Source: Acidobacteriota bacterium (lineage in GTDB: Bacteria; Acidobacteriota; Vicinamibacteria; Vicinamibacterales; UBA2999). From it: a DNA stretch of 64,000 nucleotides. Numbering within the stretch: the stretch's first letter is position 1; each line of letters opens with the position of its first letter. The position numbers and the translations under genes are program-made. Below are positions 52,001 through 60,176 of the stretch, one piece after another. The stretch is from assembly GCA_030697165.1 (NCBI GenBank), contig JAUYQQ010000002.1:186001-250000 (forward strand), written 5' to 3'. Under the pieces are notes generated by a model. That model searched no databases. It saw only the letters and a program-made list of their open reading frames with translations, and was not told the DNA's origin.

Positions 52001-53039
52001 TGAGCATGGCTTCGTCCGCGCTAAAACCGGCGTCCGGACCGAAATCGACATTCCCGATCGCCGTGGTGTCCTTGCTCGGTCGCGCGTGGGTCCAGGGGCC
52101 GACCACGAGGCGCTGGTAGCGGCGCGCGGTGTCGGTGGCCGCGCGCGCGCGCAGGCCCGTGAAGTTGCGTAGCGTGCCAGTGAGCAAGGTGTCGTACCAG
52201 CCGGTCAGGTGGAAGGCTGGCACAAGGAAACGGTCGTGACGAGACTCAATGTCGGAGGGATCCCAGAACGCGTCGGCGTCGGGGTGGGCGAGCATCTGCC
52301 GGTAACCGGGCGCAAAGCGATCCAGACCGAGTTCATTGAAGGAGCTGAGCGGCAGGTGCCACAACCATGACGATCTGAGCAGGGCCGACTGTTTCGGGTC
52401 CAGGCCGATTGGGTTGTCCCGGTCCTGGTCCGGCGCCAACTCCCGGCGCCGGACGTCGATCGCCTGGCCGAGATTCCACCCGAGCCCGTCACTGAGGTAG
52501 AACGCACCGCCCTGGAAGACCATGTCATGGCGGCGGCTGTAAGACGAGGCGGGAAACAGTGCCACGAGCGCCGGTGGCTGACGGGTCGCGGCCTGGAGTT
52601 GGGTCGTCGCCAGGTAGCTGCCGCCGAACATGCCGACGCGACCGTCGACGCCCGGCAGGGACGCGGCCCATTGCACTGAATCGTAGCCATCGTCAGCCTC
52701 ATCGTGGGGACGGGCGACGCCGTCCGAGGTGTAGCGCCCCCGGGTGTCTTGCACGACCACGACGAACCCACGCGCCGCGATGGCGCTGAATCGCCGGGCC
52801 GAGTCGCGATCGTTCTTGGAGTAGGGCGTGCGCTGCAGCAGGGCGGGCAGTTTGGCGGGCCGGGACTGCAGTCCCGGCCGGGCCGCAGCAGGCCGGTAGA
52901 CATCGGCACGAAGAACGATGCCGTCCCGCATGCGGGCGGGGACGTTCTTCTCGATGTGGACCTCAGGCGACACCTGTGCCGGAAGTGAGGCGGCGGCGAG
53001 CAGGAGCAGCGCCAGGACCGGTACGGCACGAATGACCAT
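49065..53039 (-). CDS. CocE/S15 hydrolase fused to M28 peptidase, secreted
   Basis: A 1324-residue protein. ATG 53039 gives a signal peptide (VLALLLLAAASLPAQ). Residues about 25-612 are a complete CocE/NonD hydrolase: VPARMRDGIVLRADVYRP, elbow MFGGSYLA with Ser141, VVGPWTHARP with the probable His, and a jelly-roll ending SRLILPVVP. A linker rich in Ala and Pro (about 613-640) leads to a glutamate carboxypeptidase II-like M28 unit: PA domain, HHDAW (His950), WDAEEFG (Glu997/Glu998), YHSNYD (His1124) and a TfR-like C-terminal helical domain. A REP-like repeat is in frame at about residues 365-373. Two hydrolases in one chain suggest sequential attack on one substrate (inference). Confidence 0.9.
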   Translation of the reverse strand: MVIRAVPVLALLLLAAASLPAQVSPEVHIEKNVPARMRDGIVLRADVYRPAAARPGLQSRPAKLPALLQRTPYSKNDRDSARRFSAIAARGFVVVVQDTRGRYTSDGVARPHDEADDGYDSVQWAASLPGVDGRVGMFGGSYLATTQLQAATRQPPALVALFPASSYSRRHDMVFQGGAFYLSDGLGWNLGQAIDVRRRELAPDQDRDNPIGLDPKQSALLRSSWLWHLPLSSFNELGLDRFAPGYRQMLAHPDADAFWDPSDIESRHDRFLVPAFHLTGWYDTLLTGTLRNFTGLRARAATDTARRYQRLVVGPWTHARPSKDTTAIGNVDFGPDAGFSADEAMLSWFDYWLRDGANADSSGNSVASGFSRTNPADQAPVRLFVMGENRWRDEQEWPLARTRSTAYYLRSGGHAATLSGDGRLDLAAPGQEPPDQYTYDPKDPVPTGSSGGYSRAPIDRRTIEQRPDVLVYTSSPLTADLEVTGPLALTLWIASSARDTDFTGTLVDVFPDGTARALADGIMRARYRAGKTAPALLTPGEPTEITIDLGATSNLFRAGHRIRLEVSSSNFPRFDRNPNTGGVFGHDAAVVSATQTILHDASHPSRLILPVVPRQSPVASTAAAPPPAPLGASPSRAAAMRAVEQRFLSGVSTESISTMHQLVTEHPHIAGSARSMAVAERVRRALDTAGLQTEVRDYLVHLSTPKSVTVDIVSPSAESLAVREPVDPRDPDGAHPELGPAFVAYSASGTVSAPVVYVNYGLPPDYASLAAAGVDVRGKIVIARYARSHRAVKVHTAEHAGAAGIIIYSDPADDGYARGLEWPDGPWRADFQSQSGNAKYSWFWHGDPLTPGVGATRGAPALDPATVPTLPKIPAVVLSWKEASKILSKLTGPPVPAGFQGGLPFTYRLGPGPVTVRLDVQMEASRRPIRNVIGKITGRDPDRWIVLGTHHDAWSFGGMDPGTGLAPTFEVARGLAALARSGWTPERSIVFAFWDAEEFGLIGSTEYAEAMQAELREKAIVYINTDLSMRGRFDGGGTPSLRDFLVQVTREVPHYDGGGSVYDRWRADQWQRQPVERRRRGPDGYEVELAALGSGADFVAFQDFLGLPTLQMEFDFEGSYGPYHSNYDTRQYVERHTDPGFKVGQTLARVLGLTVMRLASTELLPFRYSHYARKMEEFIDTAARWAVDDSGRRRVVTDLATARGLATRAMTTASAIEARLDRHVAAGVVDPVRARRLNDALVRLEQQLLDESEPPATRWYRHVIYGWNIYSLYEGQPLPGLAEAIRVGDAAAVARETARLEQALTRFVTTLEEIARLADTVDAP
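51921..51946 (-). repeat. 26-bp palindromic repeat, copy 2, inside a gene
   Basis: On the minus strand it reads GTGTGGC plus the core GTCCGGCTTCAGCCGGAC. It lies in frame in the S15 domain of the fusion and encodes SVASGFSRT, in a loop between WFDYWLRDGAN and APVRLFVMGENRW. Confidence 0.75.
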
Positions 53040-53247
53040 GAGAATCGGGACGTTAACCCCCGGCGCCCCGGGTGTCAATCCGCACCGGAATTGCCTGGGA
53101 CGAACGCCGTCGTGTGGAATATCGCTCGTTGACACTGCAGCTCAACCGCTGGATAATCCGCCCGGATGTAATCCGGTGTAACTCAGGGACTGCCGTCGTC
53201 GACGGCAGTGACCTACGCGCGTGTGGAAACTGGATTGGGAGGATGCG

Positions 53248-55989
53248 ATGCGGCAACGTATGGCCTGGGTCTTGATGATTGTCGGGCTATTAACCAGTCC
53301 GATGTCCGGGTGGGCCCAAACGACCACCGGCGTCATTCGTGGAGTGGTGACCGACGAGTCTGGCGCCGTGCTGCCGGGGGTCACCCTCACGCTAAGAGGG
53401 CGAGCCGTGCCGGGCGCGCCGACGACGGTGAGCAACGAGACGGGCGCCTATCGATTCCCGAACCTGCCGCCGGGGTCGTATGACATCACGGCGGAGCTCT
53501 CCGGTTTTACCACCAGCGCGCAGACCGGCATTCAGGTGTCGCTTGGCGGCACGGCCGAAGTCAGCGTGGCGCTCAAAGTCAGCACGCTGACCGAAACTGT
53601 GACCGTGGTCGCCCAGTCCCCGATCGTCGACTCGACCAGCTCGCAGGTCGCCACCAACTACTCTCGTGAGTGGGTCGAAAACGCACCGGTCCGCCGGTTC
53701 ACCTTCTTCGACCTGATCAACGCCGCGCCTGGCGTGAGCCCGTCGACCTCCACCAGTTCACGGTCACAGTCGTTCGGATCGGCGACCAACGAGAACGTCT
53801 ACCTGATCGACGGCACCGACTTCACCGCGCCGCTGACCGGCGCGGCTTGGCCGTGGCCCAACACCGACGCCATCGAAGAAGTGCAGGTGCTCTCGCTCGG
53901 CGCGCCCGCCGACTACGGCAACCTGGGCGGCGCGGTGTTCAACGTGGTGACGCGCCAGGGCAGCAATGACTTCCATGGCGACGCCAACTTCTACTTCCAG
54001 AATCAGAGCCTGACGGGCCGCAACACGACCGACAAGCAAGACAACAAGCTGCCCTACAACCGCGATGAGTTCAAGGACACCACCGTGCAGTTGGGCGGCC
54101 CGGTCATGAAGGACAAGTTCTGGTTCTTCGGGTCGTTCCAATACCAGAAGGACGCCGACTCGCAGCCCGGCACCGATCCGCAGTTCCCCGCGCGGTCGTC
54201 GGCCAAGCGCTACTTCTACAAGGTGAACTACCAGTTCAACCAGAGCCATCGGCTGCAGTTCCAGATGCACGACGACTTCTACCGCATCCCGGGCCGCGCC
54301 ACCGCCACCACGGCGCCCAGCACTATTTCCATCGAGACCGGGCACAACCCATCGCCTGGCCTGCTGTGGACCTCGGTCGTTAACCCGACCACCGTGCTCG
54401 AAGCGCGCTACTCGGGCTTCTACGGTGTCGATCACGGCGACCCGCTCAACGGCGGATCGCGCGTGGCGCGCCGCTACCACGACCTCGACACCGGCCAGAT
54501 TACCGGTGGCATTTACTCGTGGTACGACGGCAAGAGCGCCAAGACCGCGTTCTCGGCCAAGGTCACGAAATACGCCGATGCGTTCATGGGTGGCAGCCAC
54601 GATTTCAAGCTGGGGGTGCAGTACAACGGCGGCCTCGGCGAGTACACCTACGGCCCCAACGACTACATTTACACGTACGGCTCGACGCCCGCGTATGGCT
54701 ACACGCAGTTGCCGTACACCCAGGGCGGCCGCCTGCGGTCGATGGGCATCTTCGCCGACGATACTTACCAGGTCGGACGGGCGACGCTGAACGTGGGCCT
54801 CCGCTACGACGACAGCAAGGCCTACATCGCTGCGCAGGACCTCCTCGATGCGAGCGGCAAGCCCACAGGGGCACAGTCCCGGGCGGTCGACGAGGTCTTC
54901 CGATGGCGGGTCGTGTCGCCACGCATCGGCTTGAACTTCAAGGTGAACGAGCGCGGCTCGACGTTGCTCAAGGTGCACTACGGGCGCTATTACCGGGGCA
55001 TCGTGACCGGAGAGTTCGACAACACCACGCCGTCGATCTCGCCCAGATACCTGTTCTCCGGCCTTTACAGTGCGGCCGGAGTCCCGCTCGACCAGGAACT
55101 GGTGTCCGACAACTCCAAGCTTTCGGTCGACCCTGACTTGAAGAACCCCTACACCGACCAGTTCATCGCTGCCTGGGAGCAGCAGGTGGGGTCCCACATC
55201 GGGTTATCAGTGAGCTACGTGCACAAGCGCAGCGAGCAGCAGACGGCGTTCCCGGACATCGGCGGCACCTACAGCCTGGTCGCATACACGGCGCCAGCGG
55301 GCGCCAGCGTGCCCCAGGTCTACCGCTTGACGAGCGGCGCCGATTCGCGACGCTTCCAGCTCAGGAACGACGACCGCATGTTCTCGCGCTACAACGGCGT
55401 AGCGTTTGAGATCAAGAAGCGCATGTCGAGCCGCTGGCAGGCCAACTTTGGCCTGACGCTGTCGAAGTCCACCGGCCGCCAGGGCTCGAGTTCGGCCCGC
55501 GCCACACCGCTCACGTCGCAGACCAGCACGGCCGGCATCTTCGGCCAGAACCCGAACGACTTCATCAACAGCGACGGCCGCCTCATTGGCGACCGGCCGG
55601 TGGTCTTGAAGACGCAGTTCCTGTATCAGATGCCGTGGGGGATCATGTCGTCGGTCAACTTCATGAGCCAGACCGGCAAGCCGGTCTACTCGGAGATTCG
55701 CGCGGCCACCAGCGCCACGGGCATTCCCGGGGCAAGCCGCATCATTGCCACGCCGAGCGACGGCGAGCTCCGCACCAAGACATGGCAGACCATCGACGCT
55801 CGCGTCGAGAAGTCATTTGACCTCGGCCGCGGCGCGGAGTTGGCCGTGTTCGGGGACTTCCTGAACCTGACCAACAGCGATGCCAACGAGAGCGTGCTCG
55901 ACCGGCGCCTCGGCAACGCGAACTACAACGTGGCGTCACGGTTCATCCTGCCGCGCCGGCTGATGGTCGGCGGCAAGTTCCGGTTCTAG
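53248..55989 (+). CDS. Oar-like TonB-dependent receptor
   Basis: A 913-residue outer-membrane protein. ATG 53248 has GGGAGG (53237-53242) five bases upstream. The signal peptide ends near SGWAQ. Residues about 30-115 are a carboxypeptidase-regulatory-like beta domain (GVIRGVVTDESGAVLPGVTLTL and so on), then a plug (NENVYLIDGTDFTAPL, PADYGNLGGAVFNVVTRQGS) and a 22-strand-type barrel ending in Phe (VGGKFRF). There is no clear TonB box. This is the Oar/CarboxypepD_reg-like family abundant in Acidobacteriota, thought to import oligosaccharides or peptides. The gene is monocistronic, and its neighbours on both sides are secreted hydrolases, consistent with uptake of breakdown products. Confidence 0.92.
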   Translation: MRQRMAWVLMIVGLLTSPMSGWAQTTTGVIRGVVTDESGAVLPGVTLTLRGRAVPGAPTTVSNETGAYRFPNLPPGSYDITAELSGFTTSAQTGIQVSLGGTAEVSVALKVSTLTETVTVVAQSPIVDSTSSQVATNYSREWVENAPVRRFTFFDLINAAPGVSPSTSTSSRSQSFGSATNENVYLIDGTDFTAPLTGAAWPWPNTDAIEEVQVLSLGAPADYGNLGGAVFNVVTRQGSNDFHGDANFYFQNQSLTGRNTTDKQDNKLPYNRDEFKDTTVQLGGPVMKDKFWFFGSFQYQKDADSQPGTDPQFPARSSAKRYFYKVNYQFNQSHRLQFQMHDDFYRIPGRATATTAPSTISIETGHNPSPGLLWTSVVNPTTVLEARYSGFYGVDHGDPLNGGSRVARRYHDLDTGQITGGIYSWYDGKSAKTAFSAKVTKYADAFMGGSHDFKLGVQYNGGLGEYTYGPNDYIYTYGSTPAYGYTQLPYTQGGRLRSMGIFADDTYQVGRATLNVGLRYDDSKAYIAAQDLLDASGKPTGAQSRAVDEVFRWRVVSPRIGLNFKVNERGSTLLKVHYGRYYRGIVTGEFDNTTPSISPRYLFSGLYSAAGVPLDQELVSDNSKLSVDPDLKNPYTDQFIAAWEQQVGSHIGLSVSYVHKRSEQQTAFPDIGGTYSLVAYTAPAGASVPQVYRLTSGADSRRFQLRNDDRMFSRYNGVAFEIKKRMSSRWQANFGLTLSKSTGRQGSSSARATPLTSQTSTAGIFGQNPNDFINSDGRLIGDRPVVLKTQFLYQMPWGIMSSVNFMSQTGKPVYSEIRAATSATGIPGASRIIATPSDGELRTKTWQTIDARVEKSFDLGRGAELAVFGDFLNLTNSDANESVLDRRLGNANYNVASRFILPRRLMVGGKFRF

Positions 55990-56001
55990 TCCGGAGCTGA
56001 A

Positions 56002-56062
56002 CAGGAGATTAGGAGATCAGGAGAATCCAATCAGAAATTCTCTTGAACTCCTGAACTCCTGA
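56002..56062. terminator. Hairpin with AGGAG/CTCCT tracts
   Basis: Repeated AGGAG words (56003-56023) face CTCCT words (56048-56060), and GAGAAT pairs with ATTCTC across a 10-base loop. It lies between two convergent gene ends and could terminate both. No T-run is present, so it may be a repeat and not an intrinsic terminator. Confidence 0.4.
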
Positions 56063-56075
56063 AATTAGACCCAAC

Positions 56076-58058
56076 CTACTGCCCGGGGCGCCGATACTCG
56101 GCACCTCGGGCAGTGATCTGTACGGCCAGGTCATGATCGCCCAGGGCCGTGGCCAGCGATGCCGCCTTGGCGTTGACCATCATGGCCTCGGCCCGCCGGC
56201 CGTTGGCCGCCAGCGCCGTCGCCAGCGTTTCCAGGGCCCGCGGATCGCGCTCGCCAGTGGCCGCGACGACCGCGCCGGCCAGTCGCAGCGCCAGCATCGC
56301 GTCTCGAGGCTCGATGACACGACCAGTCGCCAACAGTCGCGCCAGGTTGTGCGCAAGGCCGACGTCGTTCTGGTGCTTCGCCAACGCCGTTTCAAACACC
56401 GACCGCGCCTCGCGCGTCTGCCCCGACTGGAGTAGCAGCACGCCGAGCGCGCTCGGGACCGCCGGGTCGTCAACAACGCCCAGGCGTATTGCCTCTCGCA
56501 GGACCGGCAACGCCTCGCTGACGCGGCCAAGGCTGGCGAGCGCCATGCCCAGGCTGGCCTGCGAATGGGTTCGCTGAGGGTCGAGGGCGACGGCCTGCCG
56601 GTAGCGCTCGGCCGCCCCGGTCAAGTCGCCCCTGGCCGCCAGGTCGTTGCCCTGGCGTTCGAGACGCGCGGCATCAAGGCGATCCAGATTGGCCCTGGCG
56701 TCGGCGTGGTCGGGCCTGAGCGCGAGCACCTGTCGATACCGTACCGCCGCTTCTTCGTTGCGCCCTTCGGCGGCCAGCGCGGTCCCGAGGTTGTATAAGC
56801 CGACATCGTGAGTGGGATCGAGGGTCACGACGCGCGTCCAGAGCGACACCGAGTCGGACCACCATGCCAGGGCCTGCCGCGACGCCAGGGATGAAGCCAC
56901 GGCCAACACCACGAAGGCGGTGGTCACCAGCCGGGCACGGCCCTGCCGTCGTGCGGCCCACCGCGCGGCGGCCCCCGCGACCACGATCGCCACGACGACG
57001 CCGGGCAGGTAGGTGTAGCGATCGGCAGTGACCTGGAGCCCGCTTGGCACCAGTCCCGCGGCCGGGGCCAGCAACGCCAGATACGCCACCCACGCCGCTG
57101 AGAGACCGGGCCACCGATGGCGCCAGGTCCAGGCGGCGAAGGATGCAGCCGCCAGAGACAGCAACGCCGCGACCAGCACACCGGAGTGCGCGACCGGCTC
57201 GATCGGCAGCACGGCGAGCGGCGTCAGCGCAATTGGCGCCGCGGTGTGCCACAGGTACACGAACGGGGCCGATGCCGCCGATTGCAGACGGTACAGCCAC
57301 GGCGTGTCGTTCAACCCAGGGACGCGCGCCACGCTCTCGATCACGGCCGCCGCAATGGCCAGGACCGCGAACGGCGACACCCTGGCCAGGCTCGCGCGCC
57401 GGCCTCGCTTGAGGAGGCCGGCATCGACGGCCAGGAGCACGATCGGAAAGCCAAGGGCGACGGGTCGCGCCCCGAGTGACGCGGCATAGAGCATCAGTGA
57501 CGCAACCCACCACGGCCAGGACGCATGGGGACCTTCCGTGACGGAAATGTGGTGTCCGGCTTTAGCCGGACCTTCCATGTATGCGAGCAGAGACGCCAGC
57601 ATCAGGGCGAGCGCGAGCGTGTAGGGCAGCGCGCTGATCCACGCCACCGCCTCGACTCTCAGTGGGTGCAGACCATAGAGCAGGGCCGCGGCCAGGGCGG
57701 CCCTGTCGTGCCATGGTCCGGGCAGGTCCGGCGCCGATCGCGACAACACACGACGGCTCACGCCCCAGACCAGCGCGACGCAGACGAGATGCGCCAACAC
57801 ATTCGCGGCGTGAAACACCGTCGCGTCGAGGCCGGCGCGCGTCTTGAGGGCCGCCCACACCAGCCAACTGAGTGGCTGGTAATGCTCCATGTAGGTGGTC
57901 GTGAAGGCCCAGGTCGCGGCGCCTGGAAAGCCGAGCGATGGGTTTTGGACGATGACGGCCTGGTCGTCCCAGTTCAGGAAGGCAAAACCGGTGGCAGGCA
58001 GGAACGTCCAGACCACCGCCGCGGCCATCACGACAATCGAGACGACCCGGGCGGCCAT
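56076..58058 (-). CDS. TMTC-like membrane protein with C-terminal TPRs
   Basis: A 660-residue protein. The N-terminal 400 residues hold about 10 hydrophobic helices with FLNWDDQAVIVQN near the first loop and LHPLRVEAVAWIS, both typical of the TMTC/PMT-related family of C-mannosyl-like or O-mannosyltransferases. The C-terminal part has TPR repeats (VGLYNLGTALAAEGRNEEAAVRY and others). It starts directly after the stop of the preceding gene (TGAATG), third in a minus-strand operon with two sulfatase-fold/TPR proteins. A repeat copy is inserted in frame at about residues 163-175. Glycosyl transfer is inferred from the family, not shown. Confidence 0.8.
   Translation of the reverse strand: MAARVVSIVVMAAAVVWTFLPATGFAFLNWDDQAVIVQNPSLGFPGAATWAFTTTYMEHYQPLSWLVWAALKTRAGLDATVFHAANVLAHLVCVALVWGVSRRVLSRSAPDLPGPWHDRAALAAALLYGLHPLRVEAVAWISALPYTLALALMLASLLAYMEGPAKAGHHISVTEGPHASWPWWVASLMLYAASLGARPVALGFPIVLLAVDAGLLKRGRRASLARVSPFAVLAIAAAVIESVARVPGLNDTPWLYRLQSAASAPFVYLWHTAAPIALTPLAVLPIEPVAHSGVLVAALLSLAAASFAAWTWRHRWPGLSAAWVAYLALLAPAAGLVPSGLQVTADRYTYLPGVVVAIVVAGAAARWAARRQGRARLVTTAFVVLAVASSLASRQALAWWSDSVSLWTRVVTLDPTHDVGLYNLGTALAAEGRNEEAAVRYRQVLALRPDHADARANLDRLDAARLERQGNDLAARGDLTGAAERYRQAVALDPQRTHSQASLGMALASLGRVSEALPVLREAIRLGVVDDPAVPSALGVLLLQSGQTREARSVFETALAKHQNDVGLAHNLARLLATGRVIEPRDAMLALRLAGAVVAATGERDPRALETLATALAANGRRAEAMMVNAKAASLATALGDHDLAVQITARGAEYRRPGQ
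57547..57572 (+). repeat. 26-bp palindromic repeat, copy 3, inside a gene
   Basis: ATGTGGT plus core GTCCGGCTTTAGCCGGAC. It is in frame within the TMTC-like gene (peptide GPAKAGHH). GGACCTTCC occurs at 57529-57537 and again at 57568-57576, so a 39-bp unit, 13 codons, lies between direct repeats. Confidence 0.75.
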
Positions 58059-60176
58059 TCAGCGCAGCTCTGCGAGCCTTTGCCGTGCGGCGGCAAACCG
58101 TGGGTCGAGTTCGAGCGTGCGCCTGAACTGCGCGGCCGCTTCGTCGCGCTGGTTCTGCCGGGCGAGGGCCAGGCCCAGATTGTAGGTGTACTGCGGGTTG
58201 GCGCGATCGCGCGTGGCCGCCTCACGAAAGGCCGCTTCGCCTCCGGACAAGTCGCCGCCGCCGGCGAGGATCATGCCGAGCGAATTCCAATACGACGCCG
58301 TTTCCGGATCGAGCGCGATGGCTTCGCGCAGCAAGCGGGCGGCGTCGACCGGTCGTCCCCCGTCGCGATACAGCTCGCCGAGCTTGACCCGCACGAGCGC
58401 ATCGCGAGGCGCCATCTGCGCCACGCGCTCGTAGGCGCGCGCGGCGAGGCTCCGGTCACCCAGCTGCCGTCCCAGGTCGCCTTCGCGTTCGATCAGCCGG
58501 GGATCGTCCGGTGCGGCTTTCTGTCCGCGGCGGACCGCGGCCAGGGCCAGGGTGGCATTGCCGTCGGCGAGGTGCGCGTCGGCGAGTCCGAGGTAGGCGG
58601 CCGAGTAGGAGGGCAGTTTCTCGATGGCGCCCTCGTAGTGAGCGGCCGCCTCGCGCCACCGCTTCAACCCGGTCAAGGCGCGGGCGGCGTAGTAGTGGGC
58701 CTCGAAGCTGTCGATGCCGCGGCCGAAGAGTCCCCGGAAACGCTCGAGGCTGACGGCGTAGCGGCCTTCCCGCAGGTTGACCAGGCCCTCGCGCATCAGC
58801 GTATTGAGGGTCTGATACTCGTCGATCTTGTCCTTCGGGTCGGCGCCAGAAGCCTTGCTGGTCGAGGGGCCGCCACTACTCACGTAGCCGAGCGCGCCCA
58901 GCTTCTCGAGCAGGTCGGGTGGCACCGAGGCGACGCTGCCAGGATCGCGCACAGCCGCCTGCTCTTGGCGAAGCTGTTGCTCGATTCCCGCCCGGTAGGC
59001 GCGCGCTCGCGCCGGTTCCCGATCGACCAGGTTGTGCAGCTCACCCGGATCGCGATCGAGATCGTACAGCTCAGGCCGCGGCGCCAGGATGTACTTCCAC
59101 CGGCCGTCGCGAAGCGCGCGCAGATCGCTCCACCCGTAGTGAATGAGCGGCGTGAGCGACTCGGCAAACGTCGGCTCATCGTCCAGGGGGGCGCCGCCAA
59201 GTGCCCCGGCCAGCGATCGGCCGGAGACGGCGGGCGTCGCCTCGGCCAGCCCCAGCAGTTCGAGCACGGTCGGCATCACGTCAACGGCTCGCGCCACGAC
59301 GCCGAGCCTCGTGCCAGGAGTGATGCCGGGGCCGCGCGCGATGAACGGAACGCGGAGCGTTGTTTCGTAGACGAAGAACCCGTGCACCGCCTCGTCGTGC
59401 TCGCCCAGCCCTTCGCCGTGGTCGGCGGTGACCAGCAGCAGGGTGTCGTCACGCAGGCCCGCCGCGCCGAGCGCGGTGTCGAGTCGGCCCACCAACTCAT
59501 CCGACCAGGCGACTTCGCCGTCGTACGGCCGATCGGCGTACTGCGACGCATACGGCTCAGGCGGCTCGTAGGGATCGTGCGGATCGTACAGGTGGACCCA
59601 CCCGAAGCGCCGTTCGGGTCCCGGTTCGCCGAGCCAGGCCACGGCCTCGGCCACCGTCGCATCGCCGCGCTTCTGGATCGTGTTGAGGAACCGGGCGTCG
59701 TCTTCGCCGACCTCGAACTGGTCGGAGTAGTGCGCAAAGCCGCGGCCGAGACCCGACTGCTTCGACAGCACGATCGACGAGACAAAGGCGCCGGTGCGGA
59801 ACCCGCGCTGCTGCAGGATCTCGGCGAGCACGGGCACGCCCTTGCCAAGCGGCGGGGACACGTTGTCGCGAATCCCGTGTTCGGCCGGGTACAGGCCGGT
59901 GAAGAGCGAGATGTGCGATGGACGCGTGATGGGCGAATGCGCCGACGCGTGAAGGGCCATCGCCCCTTCGCGAGCCAGACGGTCGAGATTCGGCGTGGCC
60001 ACCGTCGGATTGCCGTAGACGCCGAGGCGATCGGCGCGGAGCGTATCAATGGTGACCACCAGCACGTGCCGGGCCGTGCGCGCGGCCGGCACTGCCGGTG
60101 GCGTGGGCGCACACCCGGCGCTGGCGGCGATCAGCGCCACGGCCACGACGAGTCGACTGCTCGGTGTCAAACTCAC
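58059..60176 (-). CDS. Sulfatase-fold hydrolase with C-terminal TPRs, lipoprotein
   Basis: A 705-residue protein. A lipobox Cys22 (ASAGC) ends the signal peptide. The sulfatase-fold domain (about 35-480) has VTIDTLRADRLG (Asp44), HISLFTG and VTADHGEGLGEH. The position of the formylglycine Cys/Ser is Thr84 (ITRPSH), and the Arg of the signature is His. Residues about 490-705 are TPR-like repeats. The lack of Cys or Ser argues for phospho-transfer or hydrolysis through Thr, as in LtaS-type enzymes, and not for sulfate-ester hydrolysis (inference). Its ATG overlaps the stop of the upstream paralogue (ATGA), and the TMTC-like gene follows immediately. Confidence 0.85.
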   Translation of the reverse strand: MSLTPSSRLVVAVALIAASAGCAPTPPAVPAARTARHVLVVTIDTLRADRLGVYGNPTVATPNLDRLAREGAMALHASAHSPITRPSHISLFTGLYPAEHGIRDNVSPPLGKGVPVLAEILQQRGFRTGAFVSSIVLSKQSGLGRGFAHYSDQFEVGEDDARFLNTIQKRGDATVAEAVAWLGEPGPERRFGWVHLYDPHDPYEPPEPYASQYADRPYDGEVAWSDELVGRLDTALGAAGLRDDTLLLVTADHGEGLGEHDEAVHGFFVYETTLRVPFIARGPGITPGTRLGVVARAVDVMPTVLELLGLAEATPAVSGRSLAGALGGAPLDDEPTFAESLTPLIHYGWSDLRALRDGRWKYILAPRPELYDLDRDPGELHNLVDREPARARAYRAGIEQQLRQEQAAVRDPGSVASVPPDLLEKLGALGYVSSGGPSTSKASGADPKDKIDEYQTLNTLMREGLVNLREGRYAVSLERFRGLFGRGIDSFEAHYYAARALTGLKRWREAAAHYEGAIEKLPSYSAAYLGLADAHLADGNATLALAAVRRGQKAAPDDPRLIEREGDLGRQLGDRSLAARAYERVAQMAPRDALVRVKLGELYRDGGRPVDAARLLREAIALDPETASYWNSLGMILAGGGDLSGGEAAFREAATRDRANPQYTYNLGLALARQNQRDEAAAQFRRTLELDPRFAAARQRLAELR

